A stretch of 5,250 nucleotides of DNA from Methanosarcinales archaeon (GCA_012329085.1 JAAXQB010000241.1:1-5250), one strand, 5' to 3'. Numbered from the stretch's first letter, positions 1-5,142 are shown. Numbers and translations: made by a program. Notes: a model not told the origin generated them from the letters alone.

Positions 1-1
1 A

Positions 2-31
2 GAAAATCTTTGATTTTCGAACGAACGAGCG
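2..31. repeat. Truncated copy of the two-hairpin palindromic repeat
   Basis: A perfect 7-bp inverted repeat, GAAAATC (2-8) and GATTTTC (12-18) around a TTT loop, is followed directly by GAA (19-21) and CGAACGAGCG (22-31). The second part is the loop and right arm of the hairpin seen whole at 536-556. Compared with the fuller unit at 2731-2773, the short GATA linker and the left arm of the second hairpin are missing. This is therefore a rearranged member of the same family. It may continue to the left of the window. Confidence 0.6.
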
Positions 32-39
32 TATATTAT

Positions 40-198
40 ATGCTTAGAGAAATATTCTTTTTTTCTCGTAATACATATTTGTATTTTAATAAGTATATTG
101 TAAAACTAATCTATAATAGTTTAGAAAAATATATAAAGCTTGATGCATCATCTGATATTTTTGTAAATATTTCTACATTTCTTGCGAATAATATGTGA
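40..198 (+). CDS. Doubtful short open frame, possibly the tail of a decayed gene
   Basis: The frame is open from the left edge to a TGA at 196-198. The first in-frame ATG is at 40, giving 52 residues. I do not recognise the product. The first half is rich in Phe, Tyr and Asn, as expected from random AT-rich DNA. The last 25 residues or so (LEKYIKLDASSDIFVNISTF) look more like ordinary protein. No ribosome-binding site stands before the ATG, and the upstream part of the frame lies in an intergenic-type palindromic repeat, so a full-length gene entering from the left is unlikely. It could be a gene remnant, a small orphan gene or chance. I favour chance or remnant. Confidence 0.17.
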   Translation: MLREIFFFSRNTYLYFNKYIVKLIYNSLEKYIKLDASSDIFVNISTFLANNM

Positions 199-706
199 TA
201 TTATTTTAAATATTTTTTTTTTGATTTTATAATTTATTCAAATCGCAATATGGCGTTTCAATTTTTATCTTAATGGAAATACTTTTTAAAATTTCAATAA
301 TTCGAAAAATTGGAACTTTTTCATAAAATTAAAATCATGCATACAAAAAAATAAGACTTGATGTTGTAAATCTTACTTTAATATAACTTTTTTATAAAAT
401 ATGCAATTTTTATTTTAACTTCTTAAATACATTGTTTATTTACTTTTATAATATTTTTAATAGCTCATTTAGAATGAATGATCGTAAACACTCAAACTTT
501 TCAGAATGAATGATCGTTTAAAAAAATCTTTGATAGCTCGTTCGGAACGAACGAGCGTTATTTGATTAATTTTAAAACCTATGTAAAATCATTAAATTCA
601 ATGGTATAAAATAGAATTCTATATTTTTGATATGCAATATATTTAAATTCTTTATTATATATAGTAATAAACTAATAATTTTAAATCTCATTTCAAACGA
701 TACTTA
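199..706. other. AT-rich intergenic region without a supported gene
   Basis: No frame of meaningful length on either strand has a start, a ribosome-binding site and protein-like composition. The stretch is homopolymer-rich A/T with frequent stops. Its only clear structure is the palindromic repeat block at 461-557, listed separately. I see no tRNA cloverleaf or other RNA gene. Together with the gap at 2270-2881 this makes the left half of the window low in coding density. Confidence 0.7.
461..557. repeat. Palindromic repeat block, left copy
   Basis: This composite block contains an imperfect hairpin at 463-483 (arms GCTCATTTA and TGAATGATC, loop GAA), a degraded second copy whose right part TTCAGAATGAATGATCG lies at 500-516, and a perfect 9-bp hairpin at 536-556 (arms GCTCGTTCG and CGAACGAGC, loop GAA). 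It shares a 21-base identical segment (489-509) with 2432-2452 and a 16-base segment GTTTAAAAAAATCTTT (516-531) with 2453-2468. It is thus a diverged direct repeat of the block downstream of ftsZ2. Its function is unknown. Possible readings are a BIME-like intergenic palindrome, a miniature mobile element or a structured RNA. Confidence 0.8.
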
Positions 707-714
707 TTTATACT
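707..714 (+). promoter_or_regulatory. Candidate TATA box upstream of the operator array
   Basis: TTTATACT resembles the archaeal TATA box. Transcription would begin about 25 bases downstream, near 735-740, inside the first copy of the 11-bp array. The mRNA leader would then be about 110 bases and would contain most of the array. The competing candidate is at 821-828. The surrounding AT richness makes chance TATA-like words common. Confidence 0.35.
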
Positions 715-731
715 AATAAATACATAGTATT

Positions 732-817
732 TGTCAGACAGAAGTCATACAAATGTCAGACAATTAGCTGACATATGGCATACGAGTGTCAGACCTCTGT
801 CAGACACATGTCAGACA
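732..817. promoter_or_regulatory. Eight-site 11-bp-phased operator array before cdrS-ftsZ2
   Basis: Eight 9-bp sites with consensus TGTCAGACA start at 732, 743, 754, 765, 776, 787, 798 and 809, exactly 11 bp apart. The consensus is two-fold symmetric (TGTC, central A, GACA). Column conservation is T 7/8, G 7/8, T 6/8, C 8/8, A 7/8, G 6/8, A 8/8, C 8/8, A 6/8. The 2-bp spacers show no conservation. Sites 4 (TAGCTGACA) and 5 (TGGCATACG) are the weakest; site 2 is AGTCATACA. No ninth site fits on either side. The array ends 31 bases before the cdrS ATG. Ribbon-helix-helix proteins commonly bind tandem short palindromes cooperatively (MetJ boxes and omega-repressor heptads are known cases), so CdrS itself or a related ribbon-helix-helix protein such as CdrL is the likely ligand. 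That binding is inferred. Confidence 0.85.
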
Positions 818-820
818 ACA

Positions 821-828
821 ATATAATA
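821..828 (+). promoter_or_regulatory. Candidate TATA box giving a near-leaderless cdrS transcript
   Basis: ATATAATA is centred about 25 bases before the cdrS ATG at 849, the usual TATA-to-start distance in archaea. Transcription would therefore begin at or next to the start codon. The last operator copy ends at 817, so the region where TFB would contact DNA overlaps the array edge, and a protein bound there could block initiation. The lack of a good ribosome-binding site before cdrS (only a weak GAGTGG at 837-842) fits a leaderless message. Confidence 0.45.
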
Positions 829-848
829 CAATAAAAGAGTGGTAAAAT

Positions 849-1028
849 ATGCAACGCGTGACAATAAGACTTCCTGAACAACAAATAAAATTAATTGATT
901 TTATGGTGCAGCAAGGTGAATTTCCTTCGACTAGCGAAGCGATTCGTGCTGCAGTGCGGGATCTTATAGATCAACGAGGAGAGAAAATGATTAGACGGCG
1001 AGAAATAATGGCATCCGCTCTTTCATAA
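849..1028 (+). CDS. cdrS: CdrS-like ribbon-helix-helix transcriptional regulator
   Basis: This is a 59-residue protein of the CopG/Arc/MetJ ribbon-helix-helix fold, which binds DNA as a dimer through a two-stranded sheet in the major groove. Residues 2-8 (QRVTIRL) form the DNA-contacting strand, 9-22 helix A, and 27-43 helix B with the family hallmark FPSTSEAIRAAVR. A basic, arginine-rich tail (residues 43-52) follows. The start at 849 is fixed because the strand begins at residue 2. It lies 74 bases upstream of ftsZ2 on the same strand. In haloarchaea the small regulator CdrS is encoded directly before ftsZ2, is co-transcribed with it and controls cell division; the N-terminal pattern RVT-R-P-QQI and the SEAIR-AVR helix agree with my memory of those proteins. 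The 11-bp array just upstream suggests autoregulation. The fold is nearly certain; the CdrS assignment rests on motif plus context. Confidence 0.88.
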   Translation: MQRVTIRLPEQQIKLIDFMVQQGEFPSTSEAIRAAVRDLIDQRGEKMIRRREIMASALS

Positions 1029-1062
1029 TAAGAAACTAATATGGCTAAGTTGATAAGGGTCC

Positions 1063-1070
1063 ATATATAA
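1063..1070 (+). promoter_or_regulatory. Possible internal promoter (TATA box) for ftsZ2
   Basis: ATATATAA lies in the 74-base gap between cdrS and ftsZ2. Its centre is about 37 bases before the ftsZ2 ATG, predicting a start near 1092 and a leader of about 10 bases. That would put the nearer GGAG at the very 5' end of the message, an awkward place for a ribosome-binding site. It may allow ftsZ2 expression independent of cdrS, or be a chance AT word. Confidence 0.3.
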
Positions 1071-1079
1071 AACAAATAT

Positions 1080-1099
1080 AGGAGTTAAATAGGAGTTAA
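1080..1099 (+). promoter_or_regulatory. Tandemly duplicated ribosome-binding site of ftsZ2
   Basis: AGGAGTTAA occurs twice, at 1080-1088 and 1091-1099, with an 11-base period. The second GGAG (1092-1095) is 7 bases before the ATG at 1103, an ordinary Shine-Dalgarno spacing for the archaeal 16S rRNA tail, and it decides this start. The first GGAG (1081-1084) is 18 bases away, too far to serve the same start directly. It could act as a standby ribosome site or be a simple duplication. Confidence 0.7.
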
Positions 1100-1102
1100 T
1101 TT

Positions 1103-2269
1103 ATGCAATCCATTATACAAGAAGCTTTAAAGCACGCAGAACATGAGAAAGAATCTCGAAAATCAAACATATCAGATGATGATTATGCTGAATTTGGAAA
1201 CCCTCGAATATTAATCATAGGGTGCGGTGGTGCAGGTAACAATACTGTAAATCGACTTAATACTATGGGGATAGATAGTGCAGAAACCATCGCAATAAAT
1301 ACAGATAAACAACATCTTGATAATATAGATGCCGATAAAAAAATTTTAATTGGCAAATCACTTACAAAAGGACTTGGTGCAGGTGGAAATCCAGAAATGG
1401 GAAAAAAAGCTGCAGAACTTGCAAGAGGAACACTTGAAGAATTGTTTGCTAATGCAAATCTAGTATTTGTGACTGCAGGTATGGGAGGCGGCACAGGAAC
1501 TGGAGTTGCACCTGTTGTAGCAAGTATTGCAAAAGAACAAGGTGCGATTGTTATAGGCATGGTATCAAGCCCATTTAGAGTTGAAAGAGTTAGAATATTC
1601 AAAGCTGAAGAAGGATTAGAAGAATTTAAAAAATCAGCAGATACAGTAATAGTTATGGACAATAACAGATTACTTGAATATGTGCCAAACCTTCCAATAG
1701 AAGCTGCATTTTCTGTTATGGATCAATTAATTGCAGAAACTGTAAAAGGAATAACTGAAACAATTACAAAAACATCTCTTATTAATATAGATTATGCAGA
1801 TGTTAAAGCAATTATGGGTTGTGGCGGTGTTGCAGTAATGTTATTTGGTGAAAGTAAAAGTCAAGCCAAAGCAGATGATGTAGTTCGTGCGGCATTAAAT
1901 CATCCATTACTTGATGTGGATTATAGGGGTGCAACAGGATGTTTAATTCATATAACAGGTGGTGCAGATTTAAGCTTAAAAGAAGCAGAAGAAATTGCAC
2001 AAACTCTTACCTATGAATTATCTAATAATGCAAATGTTATATGGGGTGCACGAATTGATGAAAGTTTTGAAGGAAAAGTACGAGTTATGGCAATCATGAC
2101 AGGAGTTCAATCTGCTCAAATTATTGAAAATAATCGAAATGAAGATTTATACAACTCAAATAATTCAAAACATAGAAACTATCTAAGAAACGGAAATGTG
2201 CCTGAAGATGATTCTCTTAATGCAGTGATGCCGCACAGAAATAAATACGGTCTTGAAGAAGTACGGTAA
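1103..2269 (+). CDS. ftsZ2: Cell division protein FtsZ, archaeal FtsZ2 type
   Basis: This tubulin-family GTPase polymerises at midcell into the division ring. The 388-residue length is normal for archaeal FtsZ. An N-terminal extension (1-34, starting MQSIIQEAL) precedes the Rossmann-like GTPase domain. GTP-binding motifs are GCGGAGNN (40-47), the tubulin signature GGGTGTG (128-134) and the sugar contacts around 161-164. The T7 synergy loop NIDYADV (228-234) keeps the residues that hydrolyse GTP of the neighbouring subunit (N228, D230, D233). The C-terminal domain ends near 344 ([10 protein letters not shown]). A polar, Asn-rich linker follows, then the short terminal tail YGLEEVR (382-388). 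The N-terminal MQ-I-Q-AL pattern and GL--(I/V)R tail match haloarchaeal FtsZ2 as I remember it, rather than FtsZ1. In Haloferax FtsZ2 acts mainly in ring constriction after FtsZ1 assembly. It lies downstream of cdrS, probably in one operon. All key residues are intact. Confidence 0.96.
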   Translation: MQSIIQEALKHAEHEKESRKSNISDDDYAEFGNPRILIIGCGGAGNNTVNRLNTMGIDSAETIAINTDKQHLDNIDADKKILIGKSLTKGLGAGGNPEMGKKAAELARGTLEELFANANLVFVTAGMGGGTGTGVAPVVASIAKEQGAIVIGMVSSPFRVERVRIFKAEEGLEEFKKSADTVIVMDNNRLLEYVPNLPIEAAFSVMDQLIAETVKGITETITKTSLINIDYADVKAIMGCGGVAVMLFGESKSQAKADDVVRAALNHPLLDVDYRGATGCLIHITGGADLSLKEAEEIAQTLTYELSNNANVIWGARIDESFEGKVRVMAIMTGVQSAQIIENNRNEDLYNSNNSKHRNYLRNGNVPEDDSLNAVMPHRNKYGLEEVR

Positions 2270-2384
2270 TTTTGAAGTAGATTATATTAATCTAAATCAA
2301 TGTTCGTAAAAAAGTATGCAATAATATATAATTCAATATTGTAAAAATCAGCAAGATTTATCTAATTGAATGTATTTATTATGC

Positions 2385-2391
2385 TTTTTTT
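2385..2391 (+). terminator. Possible oligo-T terminator of ftsZ2
   Basis: A run of seven T on the + strand about 115 bases after the ftsZ2 stop, just before the repeat block, is the kind of U-rich end at which archaeal RNA polymerase terminates. Other T runs are common in this AT-rich DNA, so the exact site is uncertain. Confidence 0.3.
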
Positions 2392-2392
2392 A

Positions 2393-2530
2393 TAGCTCAT
2401 TCGGAACTCGTTCGGAACGAATGATTGCAATCACTCAAACTTTTCAGAATGAGTTTAAAAAAATCTTTATTTTTTGATAGCTCGTTTAGAACAAACGAGC
2501 GATTTAGGAAATTCTCAAAAAGAATTTCCT
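2393..2530. repeat. Palindromic repeat block, downstream copy
   Basis: The block begins with GCTCATTCG, GAA, CTCGTTCG, GAA, CGAATGAT (2395-2425), a double left arm sharing one right arm. It then has the 21-base segment (2432-2452) and GTTTAAAAAAATCTTT (2453-2468) shared with the left block. Next come an A/T hairpin (AAAAAAT and ATTTTTT around CTTT, 2458-2475), a GATA linker and a hairpin at 2480-2500 (8-bp arms GCTCGTTT and AAACGAGC). A perfect 10-bp hairpin closes it (AGGAAATTCT 2506-2515, AGAATTTCCT 2521-2530). The order of a short A/T-rich hairpin, GATA and a GCTCGTT-type hairpin recurs at 2731-2773. No protein is encoded; its role is unknown. Confidence 0.8.
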
Positions 2531-2547
2531 TCTAAAAATTTTTTTTT
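2506..2547 (+). terminator. Hairpin followed by a nine-T run, terminator-like
   Basis: A perfect 10-bp stem (2506-2515 with 2521-2530, loop CAAAA) is followed 8 bases later by nine T (2539-2547). This resembles a hairpin-plus-U-tract terminator for + strand transcripts and lies about 240-280 bases beyond the ftsZ2 stop. Archaea usually rely on the U tract alone. The hairpin may equally be just a member of the repeat family. Confidence 0.35.
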
Positions 2548-2640
2548 GAAGTAGTTTTGTTTTCGTTCTAAATAAGCATTATCTTGCAATCATTTTTTTA
2601 CATGTTTTTGGAAAATTTACATCCCAAAAAAATATATGAA

Positions 2641-2773
2641 TCATTCACTCATTCTGAATAAATTACGAGAAAAAAGAAAATTTCTTTGAACATCATTCTG
2701 AAAGCTCGTTCGTAGCGAACGAGCGTTGGAGAAAACCGAAGGTTTTCGATAGTTCATTCAGAATGAATGAGCG
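2641..2773. repeat. Palindromic repeat block with three intact hairpins
   Basis: Two partial copies in inverted orientation come first (CTCATTCTGAAT at 2648-2659 and CATTCTGAA at 2695-2703). Three perfect or near-perfect hairpins follow. At 2704-2724 the arms are GCTCGTTCG and CGAACGAGC around TAG. At 2731-2747 they are GAAAACC and GGTTTTC around GAA. After a GATA-containing linker, at 2752-2772, they are GTTCATTCA and TGAATGAGC around GAA, with one T-G pair. This is the best preserved example of the unit. A short AAAGAAA/TTTCTTT inverted repeat is also present near 2674-2688. Confidence 0.8.
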
Positions 2774-2817
2774 TTAGATTGATTGTTAAGCATATAATTT
2801 TATAAATTACATACAGT

Positions 2818-2823
2818 AAAAAA
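2818..2823 (-). terminator. Possible U-tract terminator of the ATP-grasp operon
   Basis: Six A on the + strand give a U6 tract in - strand transcripts about 59 bases after the ATP-grasp stop at 2882. It is the nearest such tract downstream of the gene. The call is weak because similar runs are frequent here. Confidence 0.25.
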
Positions 2824-2881
2824 TTTTTATTTTTGGTATTTTTTTATATATTATACATGATATTTATAAATCATTTTTTAT

Positions 2882-4036
2882 TTAAACTGTTTGATTTAAA
2901 GAACTTTCGATATTTTTTACAATATTTTTAACATCTTCAATCACATCACTCCTACTTTTACCCATGGATATAATAGAAGTAATGGGAGAGTCCATATCTA
3001 TTTTAGATCCAATATCCGAAATATCCCTACATTTGTTTTTAACAAGTTCATTTAAAATACATTCATCAATTATCACACTATTTTTAGCATACAAAATAGC
3101 ACGAGCTGCATACTTTTCTGAAATAATTGGCTCATCAGGAAGAACACCATTTAATGCATTTAGATTAGCTTGAAACATATTAATCCCCATTGCAAGTTCA
3201 ATAGTATCAATGGTCCCTTGAATTCTGGGATTTATTTCAATTACAATAGGTCCATCTTCTGAAATAATAAAATCTACACCATTTGAACCAATAAGTCCTA
3301 ATTCAAGAATTGCTTCTTTTGCAATGTCACACATTTTCTTTTCGTATTTTGTTTTAAATGGAGTGATATTTCCACAATATGCAAATGGTAAATTTGTAAG
3401 CCAATCAATGCCTATCAGTTGCTCATTTACAGAAATTGCCATTGCATCATTTTTGGTAGAAAGAACCGACACACTTACAGAAATACCTTCTATAAAATTT
3501 TGAAAAACTAAATCATCTAATGTTAAGTAATCGATATTCTTTGCATCTGAAAGATTCTTTAAAACTGCATATGCATCCTCTTCTTTTTTTATAACTCTAT
3601 TGAATACTCCTCCCCCTCCCTTTTTTGGTTTTGCCATTAATGGGTATTTTGCAAATTTAATATCATTTCCAGATAAAGTATGTGGGTGTGGAATATTAAG
3701 TGCATGCAATTTCTTTGAAAGTAGATTTTTATCTGATACGCCAGACATAATTTTATATTCATTATTCAATATTGGTAAATTAAATTGTGTGAAATCTATA
3801 TGTTCAAAACCAGATCCAAATATTATTGCATCAAATTCTACTTCAAATTGCTCAATTAATTCAATTATTTCTTTTTCTCCGACTTCATTTTCATTATCCA
3901 ATTCTAAATAATGCATCGCATATTTTTTAAGGTCAAAGTCGCAAAATCTATCAATCGCATAAATATTATACCCTGCATGCATACCTTGATACACTATATT
4001 TCTAATGCTATGCCCAATTGCTAAAATATTTTTCAT
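2882..4036 (-). CDS. ATP-grasp superfamily carboligase (predicted, substrate unknown)
   Basis: The 384-residue cytoplasmic protein has ATP-grasp architecture. Residues 1-100 form the pre-ATP-grasp domain (IGHSIRNIVYQGMHAGYNIYA-type start with D29 and the DFDL turn at 33-36). The ATP-grasp fold follows, with the ATP lysine K136 in MAKPK and the glycine-rich loop GGGG (140-143), the hinge QNFIEGISVSVSV (179-191), and the Mg-binding segment EINPR (267-271) followed by IQGTID. D255 in NGVDFI is a likely further ligand. Such enzymes activate a carboxylate as acyl phosphate and join it to an amine or similar nucleophile. The overall pattern suits the archaeal group of predicted ATP-dependent carboligases (COG2232-like), whose substrate I do not know; carbamoyl-phosphate synthase large-chain-like ligases are the wider relatives. 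It starts 9 bases after the nmd3 stop with no clear Shine-Dalgarno, suggesting translation coupled to nmd3. All ATP-site motifs are intact. Confidence 0.85.
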   Translation of the reverse strand: MKNILAIGHSIRNIVYQGMHAGYNIYAIDRFCDFDLKKYAMHYLELDNENEVGEKEIIELIEQFEVEFDAIIFGSGFEHIDFTQFNLPILNNEYKIMSGVSDKNLLSKKLHALNIPHPHTLSGNDIKFAKYPLMAKPKKGGGGVFNRVIKKEEDAYAVLKNLSDAKNIDYLTLDDLVFQNFIEGISVSVSVLSTKNDAMAISVNEQLIGIDWLTNLPFAYCGNITPFKTKYEKKMCDIAKEAILELGLIGSNGVDFIISEDGPIVIEINPRIQGTIDTIELAMGINMFQANLNALNGVLPDEPIISEKYAARAILYAKNSVIIDECILNELVKNKCRDISDIGSKIDMDSPITSIISMGKSRSDVIEDVKNIVKNIESSLNQTV

Positions 4037-4045
4037 GTAAATTTA

Positions 4046-5095
4046 TTAATTAGATATTGCAAATACACCATATTCAGTTTTAAGTACTAACAAGTCATTT
4101 TCAACATCAAAAAATTGTGGCTTTTTAATTGTAATTGTTTCATATGAAATTGGATCAAGTATCATAATATCATTCTTTTCGACTGCGACTATTGTAGTTT
4201 TCACAGCATCATTAATATTTGCAATAAATAAAGCATTTTTCATATCATCAATAGACTCATTAAATCGTGTATCAGATTCAAGGTCAATACCTTTTATTCT
4301 TTTTCCAGAGGATTTAATTTCAATAATTTGTTCTTTTTTATTTTTTTTAAAAAGAATTACATCTCCTTTCCTAAATTCAAATAATCGTATTAAAAATGTA
4401 ATCCTATATATGTTTTTCCCATCTCTTTGACCAAATAATTTAGGAGATTCTGAAAATGTTCCTCCTAATTCAGAAGAAATAGCTTTACAAATATGCCTTG
4501 CAGCACTATTTGATCCTATATAAAGGTCAATTCCATCTTTAAAATCAATTGAATTTGAAATAAATGCAAGCCGAACACCTTTTTTTTGCATTTGATTTAG
4601 TGTGGCATTTGTAATATCTACGCACATTTTTTTTTCATCATCTGTAAGAACTCTATTTGTTCCCCTTATTTGCACTATCCCTTCAAAATATCCAGCTGAC
4701 ATTCTACTGCACCTATCACACGATTCTCGAACGATTCTAACTTCACTGTTAAGTTTTTTTGAAATTTGAGTGCCCATAACAGTTGCATTTACTACTATTG
4801 ATACAAAATATTTATGGGGAGTTCGTTGAATAGGCTCAATATAAATTTCTATGTCTTTTGCATCGTTGTGTATAAACAACAATTTCTCTACGGATTCAAT
4901 TACAAGTTCATCTATATTGTGCGAATCTGACCATTTATTACGATCAAAAACAGATTTACAACTTGGGCATATTTTTATATGTATTACAGATTTAATTTCT
5001 GAAAGAATAAATCCTTCAAAAAAACAATCGTTGCATAGTGTACCATATAATTTTTCAATTTCAGTTCCACATTTTGGACAAAAAAAAGTATTCAT
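4046..5095 (-). CDS. nmd3: Archaeal NMD3-like ribosome biogenesis protein
   Basis: In eukaryotes NMD3 binds the 60S subunit interface and is the export adaptor; archaea have the core without the export signals, and its role is presumed to be large-subunit maturation or quality control. The 349 residues begin with the family zinc-binding region: C6, C9 (CPKCG), C21, C24 (LCNDCF), then C43, C46 (CPSCKSVF) followed by the conserved W55. The second zinc site is completed far downstream by C126 and C129 (ESCDRCSR), as is typical of NMD3, before the segment YFEGIVQIRG (136-145). The C-terminal part (about 235-349) looks like the beta-rich domains of the family, including KGDVILFK and ILDPISYETI. 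No membrane segment or signal peptide is present. The start at 5095 puts the first CxxC at the usual position. No Shine-Dalgarno precedes it, so the message may be nearly leaderless. Confidence 0.92.
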   Translation of the reverse strand: MNTFFCPKCGTEIEKLYGTLCNDCFFEGFILSEIKSVIHIKICPSCKSVFDRNKWSDSHNIDELVIESVEKLLFIHNDAKDIEIYIEPIQRTPHKYFVSIVVNATVMGTQISKKLNSEVRIVRESCDRCSRMSAGYFEGIVQIRGTNRVLTDDEKKMCVDITNATLNQMQKKGVRLAFISNSIDFKDGIDLYIGSNSAARHICKAISSELGGTFSESPKLFGQRDGKNIYRITFLIRLFEFRKGDVILFKKNKKEQIIEIKSSGKRIKGIDLESDTRFNESIDDMKNALFIANINDAVKTTIVAVEKNDIMILDPISYETITIKKPQFFDVENDLLVLKTEYGVFAISN

Positions 5096-5122
5096 AAATA
5101 GGTATTATAAAAGCCATTGCTA

Positions 5123-5130
5123 ATATTTAA
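5123..5130 (-). promoter_or_regulatory. Candidate TATA box for nmd3
   Basis: On the - strand TTAAATAT lies in the 47-base gap between the upstream partial gene and nmd3. Its centre is about 31 bases before the nmd3 ATG, predicting a start about 5 bases upstream of the codon. A near-leaderless transcript would fit the absence of a Shine-Dalgarno. The gap is also short enough for read-through from the upstream gene. Confidence 0.35.
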
Positions 5131-5142
5131 CTATAATTGATG

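Larger units (their letters stand above)
2270..2881. other. Convergent, repeat-rich intergenic region
   Basis: This 612-base gap separates the end of ftsZ2 (+ strand) from the end of the ATP-grasp gene (- strand). I find no credible coding frame on either strand. It holds two palindromic repeat blocks (2393-2530 and 2641-2773), possible terminators and plain AT-rich spacer. It is unusually long for a gap between converging prokaryotic genes. Confidence 0.75.

Noticed and set aside
732..817. CRISPR array
   Set aside because: The repeat unit is 9 bp with 2-bp spacers, far shorter than CRISPR repeats and spacers; the period matches one helical turn, which fits an operator.
1041..1070. Nine-codon open frame (MAKLIRVHI) between cdrS and ftsZ2, a possible leader peptide
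   Set aside because: There is no Shine-Dalgarno before it and no attenuator-like hairpin after it, and the length is within chance expectation.
1183..1662. Long open frame antisense to ftsZ2 (159 codons, - strand)
   Set aside because: It lies wholly inside the intact ftsZ2 gene, is rich in Ser, Pro and Ile as expected for the complement of AT-rich coding sequence, and has no ribosome-binding site or recognisable motif.
1812..2000. Short - strand open frame inside ftsZ2
   Set aside because: Its Leu/His-rich translation is the complement of repeated codons in ftsZ2, and it has no independent support.
2270..2555. TTTTGAAGTAG shared between 2270-2280 and 2545-2555
   Set aside because: It is a single 11-base AT-rich match with no flanking similarity, close to what chance would give in this composition.
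461..2773. Complete insertion sequence with the palindromes as ends
   Set aside because: No transposase-like frame lies between any pair of blocks except the chromosomal cdrS-ftsZ2 genes, and no target-site duplication is evident.
2964..3173. + strand open frame within the ATP-grasp gene
   Set aside because: It is antisense to a well-supported gene with intact catalytic motifs and has no start signal or family resemblance.
3600..3911. + strand open frame within the ATP-grasp gene
   Set aside because: It is the reverse of the conserved glycine-rich loop region; its proline run is the complement of the GGGG codons.
4851..5123. + strand open frame over the start of nmd3
   Set aside because: It is antisense to the conserved zinc-finger region of nmd3, and no ribosome-binding site precedes it.
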